Below, piece after piece: positions 1-4,893 of a stretch of 8,002 bases of DNA (position 1 is its first letter; every line of letters starts with the position of its first letter). The position numbers and the translations under genes were made by a program. This DNA is from Selenomonas sp. (GTDB taxonomy: Bacteria > Bacillota_C > Negativicutes > Selenomonadales > Selenomonadaceae). The DNA is taken from contig NZ_JAILKR010000022.1 of assembly GCF_024693525.1 (NCBI RefSeq), positions 1 through 8,002 on the forward strand. Direction: 5' to 3'. The notes under the pieces were generated by a model. That model saw only the letters and a list, made by a program, of their open reading frames with translations. It did no database searches and was not told where the DNA came from.

Positions 1-2
1 AT

Positions 3-78
3 GGGCGATTAGCTCAGCTGGGAGAGCGCTTGCCTTACAAGCAAGATGTCAGCAGTTCGATCCTGTTATCGCCCACCA
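3..78 (+). tRNA. tRNA-Val (anticodon TAC)
   Basis: A full cloverleaf can be drawn. The 7-bp acceptor stem pairs GGGCGAT with ATCGCCC, the anticodon stem is CTTGC/GCAAG with loop CTTACAA (anticodon 36-38), the T loop is TTCGATC, and CCA is encoded at 76-78. The gene begins two bases from the window edge, so the operon promoter and any earlier tRNA or rRNA genes are out of view. Only 6 nt separate it from tRNA-Asp. Confidence 0.97.
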
Positions 79-84
79 TATTAC

Positions 85-161
85 GGCCCGGTAGTTTAGT
101 TGGTTAGAATGCCGCCCTGTCACGGCGGAGGTCAGGGGTTCAAGTCCCCTTCGGGTCGCCA
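85..161 (+). tRNA. tRNA-Asp (anticodon GTC)
   Basis: The acceptor stem GGCCCGG pairs with TCGGGTC using two G-T wobbles. The anticodon stem is CCGCC/GGCGG with loop CTGTCAC (anticodon 119-121). The T arm is AGGGG/CCCCT, the discriminator base is G and CCA is encoded. G34 followed by U and C reads both Asp codons. Confidence 0.97.
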
Positions 162-169
162 TTTTGATT

Positions 170-189
170 ATAACACCGCAAGGTGTTAT
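170..189 (+). other. Perfect hairpin with GCAA tetraloop in the tRNA operon spacer
   Basis: ATAACACC (170-177) is perfectly complementary to GGTGTTAT (182-189) around a GCAA loop (178-181), which is a GNRA tetraloop. It lies in the longest spacer of the tRNA cluster (53 nt, Asp to Phe). No T-run follows, so it does not look like a terminator. A processing site is one possible role, but this is inference. Confidence 0.6.
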
Positions 190-214
190 CTATATATAGG
201 CAACTTGTAAAAAT

Positions 215-290
215 GCCTCTGTAGCTCAGTTGGTAGAGCAGGGGACTGAAAATCCCCGTGTCAGTGGTTCGATTCCGCTCGGAGGCACCA
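215..290 (+). tRNA. tRNA-Phe (anticodon GAA)
   Basis: The acceptor stem GCCTCTG pairs with CGGAGGC (one T-G wobble). The anticodon stem is GGGGA/TCCCC with loop CTGAAAA (anticodon GAA). The T loop is TTCGATT, the discriminator is A and CCA is encoded. Confidence 0.97.
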
Positions 291-298
291 TTTTTCAA

Positions 299-374
299 GC
301 TGGTGTAGCTCAATTGGTAGAGCAGCTGACTTGTAATCAGCAGGTTGGGGGTTCAATTCCTCTCGCCAGCTCCA
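299..374 (+). tRNA. tRNA-Thr (anticodon TGT)
   Basis: The acceptor stem GCTGGTG pairs with CGCCAGC. The anticodon stem is GCTGA/TCAGC with loop CTTGTAA, giving anticodon TGT for ACA and related Thr codons. The T arm carries TTCAATT, the discriminator is T and CCA is encoded. It lies 8 nt after tRNA-Phe. Confidence 0.97.
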
Positions 375-386
375 CTTGCTTTTTGT

Positions 387-460
<74 letters not shown>

Positions 461-477
461 ATTTAGATAATGTTACT

Positions 478-566
478 GCCGGGGTGGCGGAACTGGCAGA
501 CGCAACGGACTTAAAATCCGTCGGTTGGAGACAACCGTACCGGTTCGATTCCGGTCCTCGGCACCA
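478..566 (+). tRNA. tRNA-Leu (anticodon TAA)
   Basis: A class II tRNA of 89 nt with a long variable arm. The acceptor stem GCCGGGG pairs with CCTCGGC. The anticodon stem is ACGGA/TCCGT with loop CTTAAAA (anticodon TAA, reads TTA and TTG). The variable arm pairs CGGTTG with CAACCG around a GAGA loop. The T loop is TTCGATT and CCA is encoded. Confidence 0.97.
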
Positions 567-601
567 CCATTTTTGTTACACAACAATAAAATAGTTATCA
601 T

Positions 602-688
602 GCGGACGTGGCGGAATCGGCAGACGCGCTAGTTTCAGGTACTAGTGGTGGTGACATCGTGGAGGTTCAAGTCCTCTCGTCCGCACCA
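602..688 (+). tRNA. tRNA-Leu (anticodon CAG), copy 1
   Basis: A class II tRNA of 87 nt. The acceptor stem GCGGACG pairs with CGTCCGC and the anticodon stem CTAGT with ACTAG around loop TTCAGGT (anticodon CAG, reads CTG). The variable arm TGGTG/CATCG (646-650 with 655-659) has loop GTGA. It differs from copy 2 (830-916) at only four positions, which form two base pairs: 607-679 and 650-655. Confidence 0.97.
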
Positions 689-710
689 TATATTGACACA
701 TTGATTATAT

Positions 711-796
711 GCGGTTGTGGCGGAATTGGCAGACGCGCTACTTTGAGGGGGTAGTGTTCACAAGACGTATGGGTTCAAGTCCCATCAACCGCACCA
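711..796 (+). tRNA. tRNA-Leu (anticodon GAG), copy 1
   Basis: A class II tRNA of 86 nt. The acceptor stem GCGGTTG pairs with CAACCGC and the anticodon stem CTACT with GGTAG around loop TTGAGGG (anticodon GAG, reads CTC and CTT). CCA is encoded. It differs from copy 2 (924-1009) only at the acceptor pair 716-787 (T-A here, C-G there). Confidence 0.97.
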
Positions 797-829
797 TTTT
801 CTTTCATGTGTTTTCTAATTACATATCAT

Positions 830-916
830 GCGGATGTGGCGGAATCGGCAGACGCGCTAGTTTCAGGTACTAGTGGTAGTGATATCGTGGAGGTTCAAGT
901 CCTCTCATCCGCACCA
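830..916 (+). tRNA. tRNA-Leu (anticodon CAG), copy 2
   Basis: A second CAG isoacceptor, 87 nt. The acceptor pair 835-907 is T-A where copy 1 has C-G, and the variable-arm pair 878-883 is A-T where copy 1 has G-C. All other bases match copy 1, including the anticodon, D and T arms. The 11 bases TATCATGCGGA at its start also occur at copy 1, so the duplicated unit begins a few bases upstream of the gene. Confidence 0.97.
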
Positions 917-923
917 TGTTCTT

Positions 924-1009
924 GCGGTCGTGGCGGAATTGGCAGACGCGCTACTTTGAGGGGGTAGTGTTCACAAGACGTATGGGTTCAAGTCCCATCG
1001 ACCGCACCA
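924..1009 (+). tRNA. tRNA-Leu (anticodon GAG), copy 2; last gene of the tRNA operon
   Basis: A second GAG isoacceptor, 86 nt, only 7 nt after CAG copy 2. The acceptor pair 929-1000 is C-G where copy 1 has T-A, and the rest is identical to copy 1. CCA is encoded at 1007-1009, and a terminator hairpin starts 11 nt later, marking the end of the operon. Confidence 0.97.
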
Positions 1010-1019
1010 TTGAAATTTT

Positions 1020-1047
1020 AGCTCAGACTTTTGTCTGGGCTTTTCTT
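1020..1047 (+). terminator. Rho-independent terminator of the tRNA operon
   Basis: GCTCAGAC (1021-1028) pairs with GTCTGGGC (1033-1040), 8 bp with one T-G wobble and a TTTT loop. A1020-T1041 can extend the stem. The tail TTTTCTT follows. It sits 10 nt after the last tRNA and 30 nt before the lipase start codon. Confidence 0.9.
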
Positions 1048-1076
1048 GTATCGTAAGATCATACAAGGAGGTATCC

Positions 1077-2411
1077 ATGAAATTTTTGCAGATGATAGGC
1101 ATTTGCGGCTGCCTTCTGTTCGGGGAATTACTCCTGCCGCTTCGCGGTTTTGCTGCGGCGATAACACCGCAGGAGGCGGAGCTTTATTTTACCTCAAGTC
1201 TGGTGTCTATGGCGGCTTATAGCGAAGGGCTAAATATCATGACGCGAGAATGGCTGCAGCAGAGCGGCTGGTACTTTGATTCACGGGAGAATCTTAATCG
1301 GGTGGCAGATGGCCGCTTCCATCTGGTGTCGCGGAATCTTAGGAGAAATCAGTCGGTATATTTCCTGGCGTTCCCTGGAACCGAACGCTTGAAAGATGCC
1401 GAAATTGATTTCCGGGTGAAGCGGGTGGTTTTTGGTGGAAAAACGCCGCAGGAATTTAAAGCTATGGCGGCCTTGGGAGACCATAATGGCGCGCAACCGC
1501 TGGTGCATCAAGGCTTTAATGACTACATCCAGGTAGCTCTTTTCCAGCAACCGTTGAATGAATTTGGCAATCGTACGGCGGGGGAATTCCTGGCTCAGGA
1601 GCTGCGGGAAAATCCCAATGAAATCCTCTATTTGACCGGACATAGTCTAGGCGGTGCTTCTGCAACGCTGGCAGCTGCCCGTTTTGCTGATTTGGGCGTT
1701 CGCCCGGAACAATTGCAGGTAGTTACCTTCGGGGCACCAGCTGTGGGTAATGAGACCTTTGCCCGTTTGTATGAGCATAAGATGAACCTCACGCGTATTA
1801 CCATGGCTGCCGACCCCGTCAAAAGTGTGCTGCAGTCGTTGACTGGTGGATTTGTCCAATTCGGGAAAAAGATAGTCTGGAAGAACAATAAGTCCGAGCG
1901 GTTTGCTCATGATATGGTTCTGTATCTTGACCAAAGCCTGCGGGCCTATCAGGATACCCATCCCGAGAATGAGTTGACTCCGGCAATGCTGCAGGGAACA
2001 CCGGTGAAGCTCAGCGGTGGTGTTTATGTTGCGCCGTTTGAATTTAAGTTGGATAAGAAACTTCAACCAGATTTGCCCTATATGCGGCGTACCCTGCGGG
2101 AATCGTTGAAGCAGGATTACGCGCCGGTGATTCTGTCGGAGTCGAAGGAGAAGAAAAGCCTGGCTGAGCTTTGTGCGGAGCAGAAGCAGGCGGGCTGCCG
2201 TTATGTTTTGCTGGAACGATTTACCGGCAACCGCATTCGCAAGGAGCACAATAATTTCCATATGATAATGGAGGAAGAGCTCTATGATACCGATGGAAAT
2301 TTGCTGACTATGCAGACTACCAGTGCTTCAACGAAAAATCTCACCCCTATTGAAGCTATGGTGTATTTGCAGTTCCAGGCGAAAGAACAGCGGGATCAAT
2401 TCTTGCAGTGA
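1077..2411 (+). CDS. Secreted class 3 lipase-like alpha/beta hydrolase with extra C-terminal domain
   Basis: The 444-residue product starts with a Sec-type signal: Lys2, a hydrophobic stretch at about 3-22, and a small-residue cleavage area GFAAA near 24-28, so it is probably exported. It then shows the class 3 lipase core (lipase_3 family): FPGT at 99-102, where the oxyanion-hole residues normally sit, VHQGF at 143-147, the nucleophile elbow GHSLGG at 188-193 with Ser190, FGAP at 218-221, and the likely rest of the triad at Asp246 (AADPV) and His278 (FAHDM). Family knowledge suggests ester or triacylglycerol hydrolysis; the real substrate is unknown. Residues from about 300 to 444 lie beyond the usual core and look like a separate alpha/beta domain. 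The start is chosen by AAGGAGGT at 1065-1072, four bases before the ATG. No convincing own promoter is seen, so read-through from the tRNA operon is possible. Confidence 0.85.
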   Translation: MKFLQMIGICGCLLFGELLLPLRGFAAAITPQEAELYFTSSLVSMAAYSEGLNIMTREWLQQSGWYFDSRENLNRVADGRFHLVSRNLRRNQSVYFLAFPGTERLKDAEIDFRVKRVVFGGKTPQEFKAMAALGDHNGAQPLVHQGFNDYIQVALFQQPLNEFGNRTAGEFLAQELRENPNEILYLTGHSLGGASATLAAARFADLGVRPEQLQVVTFGAPAVGNETFARLYEHKMNLTRITMAADPVKSVLQSLTGGFVQFGKKIVWKNNKSERFAHDMVLYLDQSLRAYQDTHPENELTPAMLQGTPVKLSGGVYVAPFEFKLDKKLQPDLPYMRRTLRESLKQDYAPVILSESKEKKSLAELCAEQKQAGCRYVLLERFTGNRIRKEHNNFHMIMEEELYDTDGNLLTMQTTSASTKNLTPIEAMVYLQFQAKEQRDQFLQ

Positions 2412-2496
2412 GGATGGAGTGCATCGAAATCCTTTGGTGATATTTTTGTGGGTTATTTAACTGTGTACAGAATACATAAAAAACTCTGAAAACTTA

Positions 2497-2525
2497 TTGA
2501 CAATTTGCGATACTTCAGGTATAGT
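2497..2525 (+). promoter_or_regulatory. Near-consensus sigma-A promoter for the DUF362 leader
   Basis: TTGACA (2497-2502, perfect -35) and TATAGT (2520-2525, five of six for -10) are separated by exactly 17 nt. Transcription should start near 2532, giving a leader of about 215 nt before the ATG at 2748. It is one of the two best promoter matches in the window. Confidence 0.8.
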
Positions 2526-2575
2526 AAAGGTAAGCTAAGGGAAAGAAGTTCAGAGCTTTCCCAAAAGCAGCCGGC

Positions 2576-2650
2576 ATGTCAATAAGCAAGGGGAGGAGAT
2601 TCCGATGGGCTGGTAAGAATCCCATGGGAAAAAGTACATGGAAAAGATAA
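2576..2650 (+). CDS. Possible 24-codon ORF for a very basic peptide (doubtful)
   Basis: An ATG at 2576 opens 24 codons ending in TAA at 2648-2650. The predicted peptide has eight Lys/Arg, two Trp and no acidic residue, and ends in GKSTWKR. It lies wholly in the leader downstream of the 2497 promoter. No good Shine-Dalgarno precedes this ATG; the strong one at 2588-2598 falls inside the ORF and fits the out-of-frame ATG at 2605 instead. It could be a leader peptide or a chance reading frame through structured RNA, and I favour chance. Confidence 0.15.
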   Translation: MSISKGRRFRWAGKNPMGKSTWKR

Positions 2651-2665
2651 CAAAACACAGGAAAT

Positions 2666-2708
2666 AACCGCCAACTGGTGACGAGAAAGCCATTGGCGGT
2701 TGTTTTCT
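2666..2708 (+). terminator. Terminator-like hairpin inside the DUF362 leader (candidate attenuator)
   Basis: AACCGCCAA (2666-2674) pairs perfectly with TTGGCGGTT (2693-2701). TGGT with GCCA (2676-2679 with 2689-2692) can add four pairs past a one-base bulge. A moderate T-run, GTTTTCTGTT, follows. Directly outside, AACACAGGAAAT (2654-2665) is perfectly complementary to ATTTCCTGTGTT (2716-2727). The 21 bases 2654-2674 therefore pair continuously with two blocks separated by a 14-nt bulge that holds the T-run. Placed between promoter and start codon, it suggests control by premature termination. Confidence 0.6.
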
Positions 2709-2747
2709 GTTATAGATTTCCTGTGTTGTATTTGAGAGGAGTTCCTA

Positions 2748-3872
2748 ATGGAGAAAGCTAACGTTTATTTTACCGATTTTCGCGTGCAGGTAGGCACGAG
2801 CCTACTGCAAAAGCTAAAAACGCTGTGCATTGCTGCCGGCATCAAAAAGATTGACATGGAGGGCAAATTCGTAGCCATCAAAATGCATTTTGGTGAGCTG
2901 GGGAATATGGCCTTCCTTCGCCCCCAGTATGCTAAGGTCATTGCTGACATCGTCAAGGAGCAGGGCGGTGTTCCCTTCCTGACCGATTGTAATACGCTTT
3001 ATCCGGGCAGTCGCAAACATGCCTTGGAGCACTTGGATTGTGCGAATTTTAACGGATTTAATCCCACGACTACAGGCTGTCAAATCATTATCGGCGATGG
3101 CTTGAAGGGTACCGATGATATCGAAGTACCCGTTAAGAATGGTGAGTATGTGAAAGCCGCCAAAATTGGCCGTGCGATTATGGATGCGGATATTGTAATC
3201 AGCTTGTCCCATTTTAAAGGGCATGAGATGACAGGCTTTGGCGGTGCAATTAAGAATATTGGTATGGGCTGTGGAAGCCGGGCTGGCAAAATGGAACAGC
3301 ACTCTTCGGGAAAATGTGTAGTGAATGAAGACCGCTGCCGTGGATGCCGTAAGTGTGCGAAGGAATGCGGTTCCAATGCCATTACCTATGAAAACAATAA
3401 GGCTGTGATTCACGCGGATCTCTGCAAAGGCTGCGGCCGCTGCATTGGTGCCTGTGGCTTTTCGGCAATCCGCAACGAACAGTGGGATGCTGGCGACCTG
3501 TTGGATAAGAAGATGGCAGAGTATGCCCAGGCGGTGGTTCAGGACCGTCCTTGCTTCCATGTGAGCCTGGCTATGGATATTTCGCCCAATTGCGACTGCC
3601 ATGGCGAGAATGATGCGCCGATTCTGCCAAACATTGGCATGTTTGCTTCCCTAGACCCGGTGGCCATTGACCAGGCCTGTGTGGATGCTTGCCAGAAAAT
3701 GACAGCGATTGAAAACAGCCAGCTGGGGGATAATCTGAAAAAGCCAGATTGGCATCACCATCATGATGTGTTTATGGACAACAATCCCAATGTTCATTGG
3801 AAAGAAACCCTCGAGCACGCAGAGAAAATTGGCATGGGTACTCGGGAGTATGAGCTGGTAAAACTGAAATAA
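2748..3872 (+). CDS. DUF362 domain protein with two [4Fe-4S] ferredoxin motifs
   Basis: The 374-residue product has no signal peptide or membrane segment and is probably cytoplasmic. Residues 1-180 and about 265-325 read as a DUF362 domain (KMHFGE at 45-50, SHFKGHEMTGFGGAIKNIGMG at 153-173, NCDC at 281-284, SLDPVAIDQA at 301-310). Inserted between them is a bacterial ferredoxin module with two CxxCxxCxxxC motifs: Cys197, 200, 203, 207 and Cys226, 229, 232, 236. The module should hold two [4Fe-4S] clusters, so an electron-transfer or redox role is likely; no reaction is established for this family to my knowledge. The proline that usually follows the fourth cysteine is glycine in both motifs. 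A HHHH run (336-339) near the C-terminus is a further possible metal ligand. The start is supported by AGGAG at 2737-2741, six bases before ATG. Expression probably comes from the 2497 promoter through the structured leader. Confidence 0.88.
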   Translation: MEKANVYFTDFRVQVGTSLLQKLKTLCIAAGIKKIDMEGKFVAIKMHFGELGNMAFLRPQYAKVIADIVKEQGGVPFLTDCNTLYPGSRKHALEHLDCANFNGFNPTTTGCQIIIGDGLKGTDDIEVPVKNGEYVKAAKIGRAIMDADIVISLSHFKGHEMTGFGGAIKNIGMGCGSRAGKMEQHSSGKCVVNEDRCRGCRKCAKECGSNAITYENNKAVIHADLCKGCGRCIGACGFSAIRNEQWDAGDLLDKKMAEYAQAVVQDRPCFHVSLAMDISPNCDCHGENDAPILPNIGMFASLDPVAIDQACVDACQKMTAIENSQLGDNLKKPDWHHHHDVFMDNNPNVHWKETLEHAEKIGMGTREYELVKLK

Positions 3873-3918
3873 GCAAGCTGTGGGGAAACCGGCAGGATTT
3901 TAGTGGAAGTAGCGCGAA

Positions 3919-3927
3919 TGGTATATA
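3919..3927 (+). promoter_or_regulatory. Possible extended -10 element before the 86-codon gene
   Basis: TGGTATATA fits the extended -10 pattern TGnTATAAT in part, with only a weak -35 (TTTAGT, 3899-3904) 17 nt upstream. It lies in the 87-nt gap after the DUF362 gene, which has no terminator. A secondary promoter here is possible, but co-transcription alone would also explain the arrangement. Confidence 0.25.
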
Positions 3928-3959
3928 GGACAAACTAGAAAACGAAGGAATGTGTTGAC

Positions 3960-4220
3960 ATGATTGTACTATCGGAATTACTGGCAATCCTGCCGGAAAA
4001 ACAGCAGGTCGAAATCAAAGATTATCAGGGCGAAATCGCCGCTGTACCGGAGAAGTATATGTGTCTGCCAGTAGGTGAGATGCATGCGCAGGATTCGGTG
4101 CTGGTGATTGAGATTGCCGATGTGGATAAGCTCTCGATTGAAGAAATGTGCGCCCTGTTATTCAAGGGCAAGGGAAAGGAATCCGAACTTTTCCGCCGCC
4201 GCTTTTCCGATGAAGAGTGA
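3960..4220 (+). CDS. Small acidic protein of unknown function (86 aa)
   Basis: I do not recognise the family. The product begins MIVLSELLAILP and continues with a charged beta-like stretch (VEIKDYQGE, 17-25), a second one (SVLVIEIADVDK, 46-57), a helix (SIEEMCALLF, 59-68) and a charged tail rich in Lys, Arg and Glu. There is no signal peptide or membrane segment. The pattern of an LSELL helix followed by an 'eIkDyqGe' strand recalls small uncharacterised Firmicutes and phage proteins, but that is only a resemblance. The start is supported by GAAGGA at 3944-3949, ten bases upstream, somewhat long spacing. It lies 87 nt after the DUF362 stop with no terminator between, and a strong terminator follows it, so the two genes probably form one transcript. 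Confidence 0.75.
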   Translation: MIVLSELLAILPEKQQVEIKDYQGEIAAVPEKYMCLPVGEMHAQDSVLVIEIADVDKLSIEEMCALLFKGKGKESELFRRRFSDEE

Positions 4221-4246
4221 GGAAAAAGATTAAAACTGCATGAAAT

Positions 4247-4277
4247 ATGCCGCCTTTGTTAAGGCGGCATTATTTTT
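4247..4277 (+). terminator. Strong rho-independent terminator ending the DUF362 transcript
   Basis: ATGCCGCCTT (4247-4256) pairs perfectly with AAGGCGGCAT (4261-4270) around a TGTT loop, followed by TATTTTT. It starts 26 nt after the stop of the 86-codon gene. Confidence 0.93.
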
Positions 4278-4286
4278 GCCTTAAAG

Positions 4287-4315
4287 TTTACATAAATCCC
4301 ATTAATTTCTAATAT
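4287..4315 (+). promoter_or_regulatory. Probable sigma-A promoter for the 121-codon gene
   Basis: TTTACA (4287-4292, five of six) and TAATAT (4310-4315, four of six) are separated by 17 nt. A terminator lies just upstream, so the downstream gene needs its own promoter in this interval, and this is the best match. Confidence 0.5.
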
Positions 4316-4373
4316 TGCTGTTGGATAATGTAACAAAAGATAGATTCATTATTACAGCAAAGGAGGAATATAT

Positions 4374-4739
4374 ATGGGGATTAACGCAATTAGCGGAATC
4401 GGCGCGATGCAGTATGATAATCAATATTCGGATTCCTCCACGGGGAATAAAAGCAAGGAGTCACCTGGCGATTTCCGTGAAATTCTCGCGAAGGCAACGG
4501 TGCGGAATGAATCCGAGGAAAAGCAGGTGGCTGGCACGATTACCGTTACGAAGCTGCTCCCAGATGGCACCTTAGTTGTCCGGAGGATGCAGGGCGAGCG
4601 CATCCTTTCGGAACGAAAACTGAGTGGTGCAACGGTTCAGCAGCAGCAAAATTGGCAGGTGGCGGGAAATTCCTTTGCTCAGGCCTATCTGGCGGGCAAT
4701 CGCGTTGCCGCTGGTTCCTTGTTTAGTGCAACGGTTTGA
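4374..4739 (+). CDS. Unknown 121-residue protein, stand-alone gene
   Basis: I do not recognise the family. The N-terminus (MGINAISGIGAMQY) is followed by a polar, probably disordered stretch rich in Ser, Asn and Lys (about 15-32), a short helix DFREILAKA (33-41), a predicted beta hairpin TITVTKLLPDGTLVVRRMQG (55-74), a run of four Gln (89-92), and a small-residue C-terminal region ending in LFSATV. There is no transmembrane segment or clear Sec signal. The start is well supported by AAAGGAGG at 4359-4366, seven bases before ATG. Terminators on both sides make it a single-gene unit. It lies just upstream of a chemoreceptor gene, and the short non-cleaved N-terminus plus PDGT hairpin is reminiscent of flagellar-associated proteins, but a flagellar role is speculation. 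Confidence 0.75.
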   Translation: MGINAISGIGAMQYDNQYSDSSTGNKSKESPGDFREILAKATVRNESEEKQVAGTITVTKLLPDGTLVVRRMQGERILSERKLSGATVQQQQNWQVAGNSFAQAYLAGNRVAAGSLFSATV

Positions 4740-4801
4740 TGAGTGGATTTGTCACGTTGGGAATGTAACCCAAGGGAACAAAAAAATATTTACGAGTGGT
4801 T

Positions 4802-4847
4802 AAAAGTGTACGAGTCTAGTAAGTTACTGGCTAGTGCACTTTTTTTT
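4802..4847 (+). terminator. Rho-independent terminator after the 121-codon gene
   Basis: AAAAGTGTAC (4802-4811) pairs with GTGCACTTTT (4834-4843), with one T-G wobble. AGTC/GGCT (4813-4816 with 4829-4832) and AGTA/TACT (4818-4821 with 4825-4828) can continue the arm past a mismatch and a bulged T. Eight Ts end the signal (4840-4847, the first four also in the stem). The A-rich left arm means it could also work on the opposite strand. Confidence 0.88.
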
Positions 4848-4893
4848 ATGTGTAAATTTGTCTGTTTGAAGGTTACAGATTTACATAATGTCC

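Larger units (their letters stand above)
2532..2747 (+). promoter_or_regulatory. Long structured 5' leader of the DUF362 gene, family not recognised
   Basis: This fills the gene-free stretch 2412-2747; between 2412 and 2496 I see nothing firm. Possible helices in order: GGGAAAG (2539-2545) with CTTTCCC (2556-2562); CATGT (2575-2579) with ACATG (2636-2640), enclosing a hairpin of TTCC plus ATGGG (2600-2603, 2605-2609) with CCCAT plus GGAA (2621-2625, 2627-2630) around one G-G mismatch; then the terminator-like stem at 2666-2701. A strong Shine-Dalgarno-like run AAGGGGAGGAG (2588-2598) lies in the middle, eight bases before ATG-GGC-TGG-TAA (2605-2616). It does not match any riboswitch class whose conserved core I know. 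It could be an attenuator, a riboswitch, or a free small RNA ending near 2708. Confidence 0.5.

Noticed and set aside
693..698. Perfect TTGACA in the spacer before tRNA-Leu GAG copy 1
   Set aside because: At 16-18 nt spacing the -10 would fall inside the tRNA with no matching hexamer.
1031..1059. TTGTCT-17-TAAGAT as a promoter for the lipase gene
   Set aside because: The start site would be near 1066, inside the Shine-Dalgarno site, leaving no usable leader; both hexamers are also only four of six.
1104..1112. Cysteines at residues 10 and 12 as a lipoprotein lipobox
   Set aside because: They are too close to the N-terminus and not preceded by a proper L-[AS]-[GA] sequence; a normal signal-peptide end near residue 26 fits better.
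1281..2261. Antisense open frames within the lipase gene (longest 204 codons)
   Set aside because: No ribosome-binding sites or family motifs; the plus-strand frame carries the clear GHSLGG hydrolase signature. The same holds for reverse frames under the DUF362, chemoreceptor and phosphatase genes.
2409..2450. AGGAT/ATCCT hairpin before a T-run as the lipase terminator
   Set aside because: Only 5 bp and an 11-base loop, and the T-run is a further 10 bases away; too weak to call.
4282..4308. TAAAGTTT as a sigma-28 flagellar promoter for the 121-codon gene
   Set aside because: The -35 half is exact but at the usual 11-base spacing the -10 (ATTAATTT) shares only two bases with GCCGATAA; the overlapping sigma-A pair TTTACA/TAATAT fits better.
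4757..4773. TTGGG/CCCAA hairpin after the 121-codon gene
   Set aside because: Only 5 bp without a T-run; the strong terminator 30 nt downstream explains the end of the transcript.
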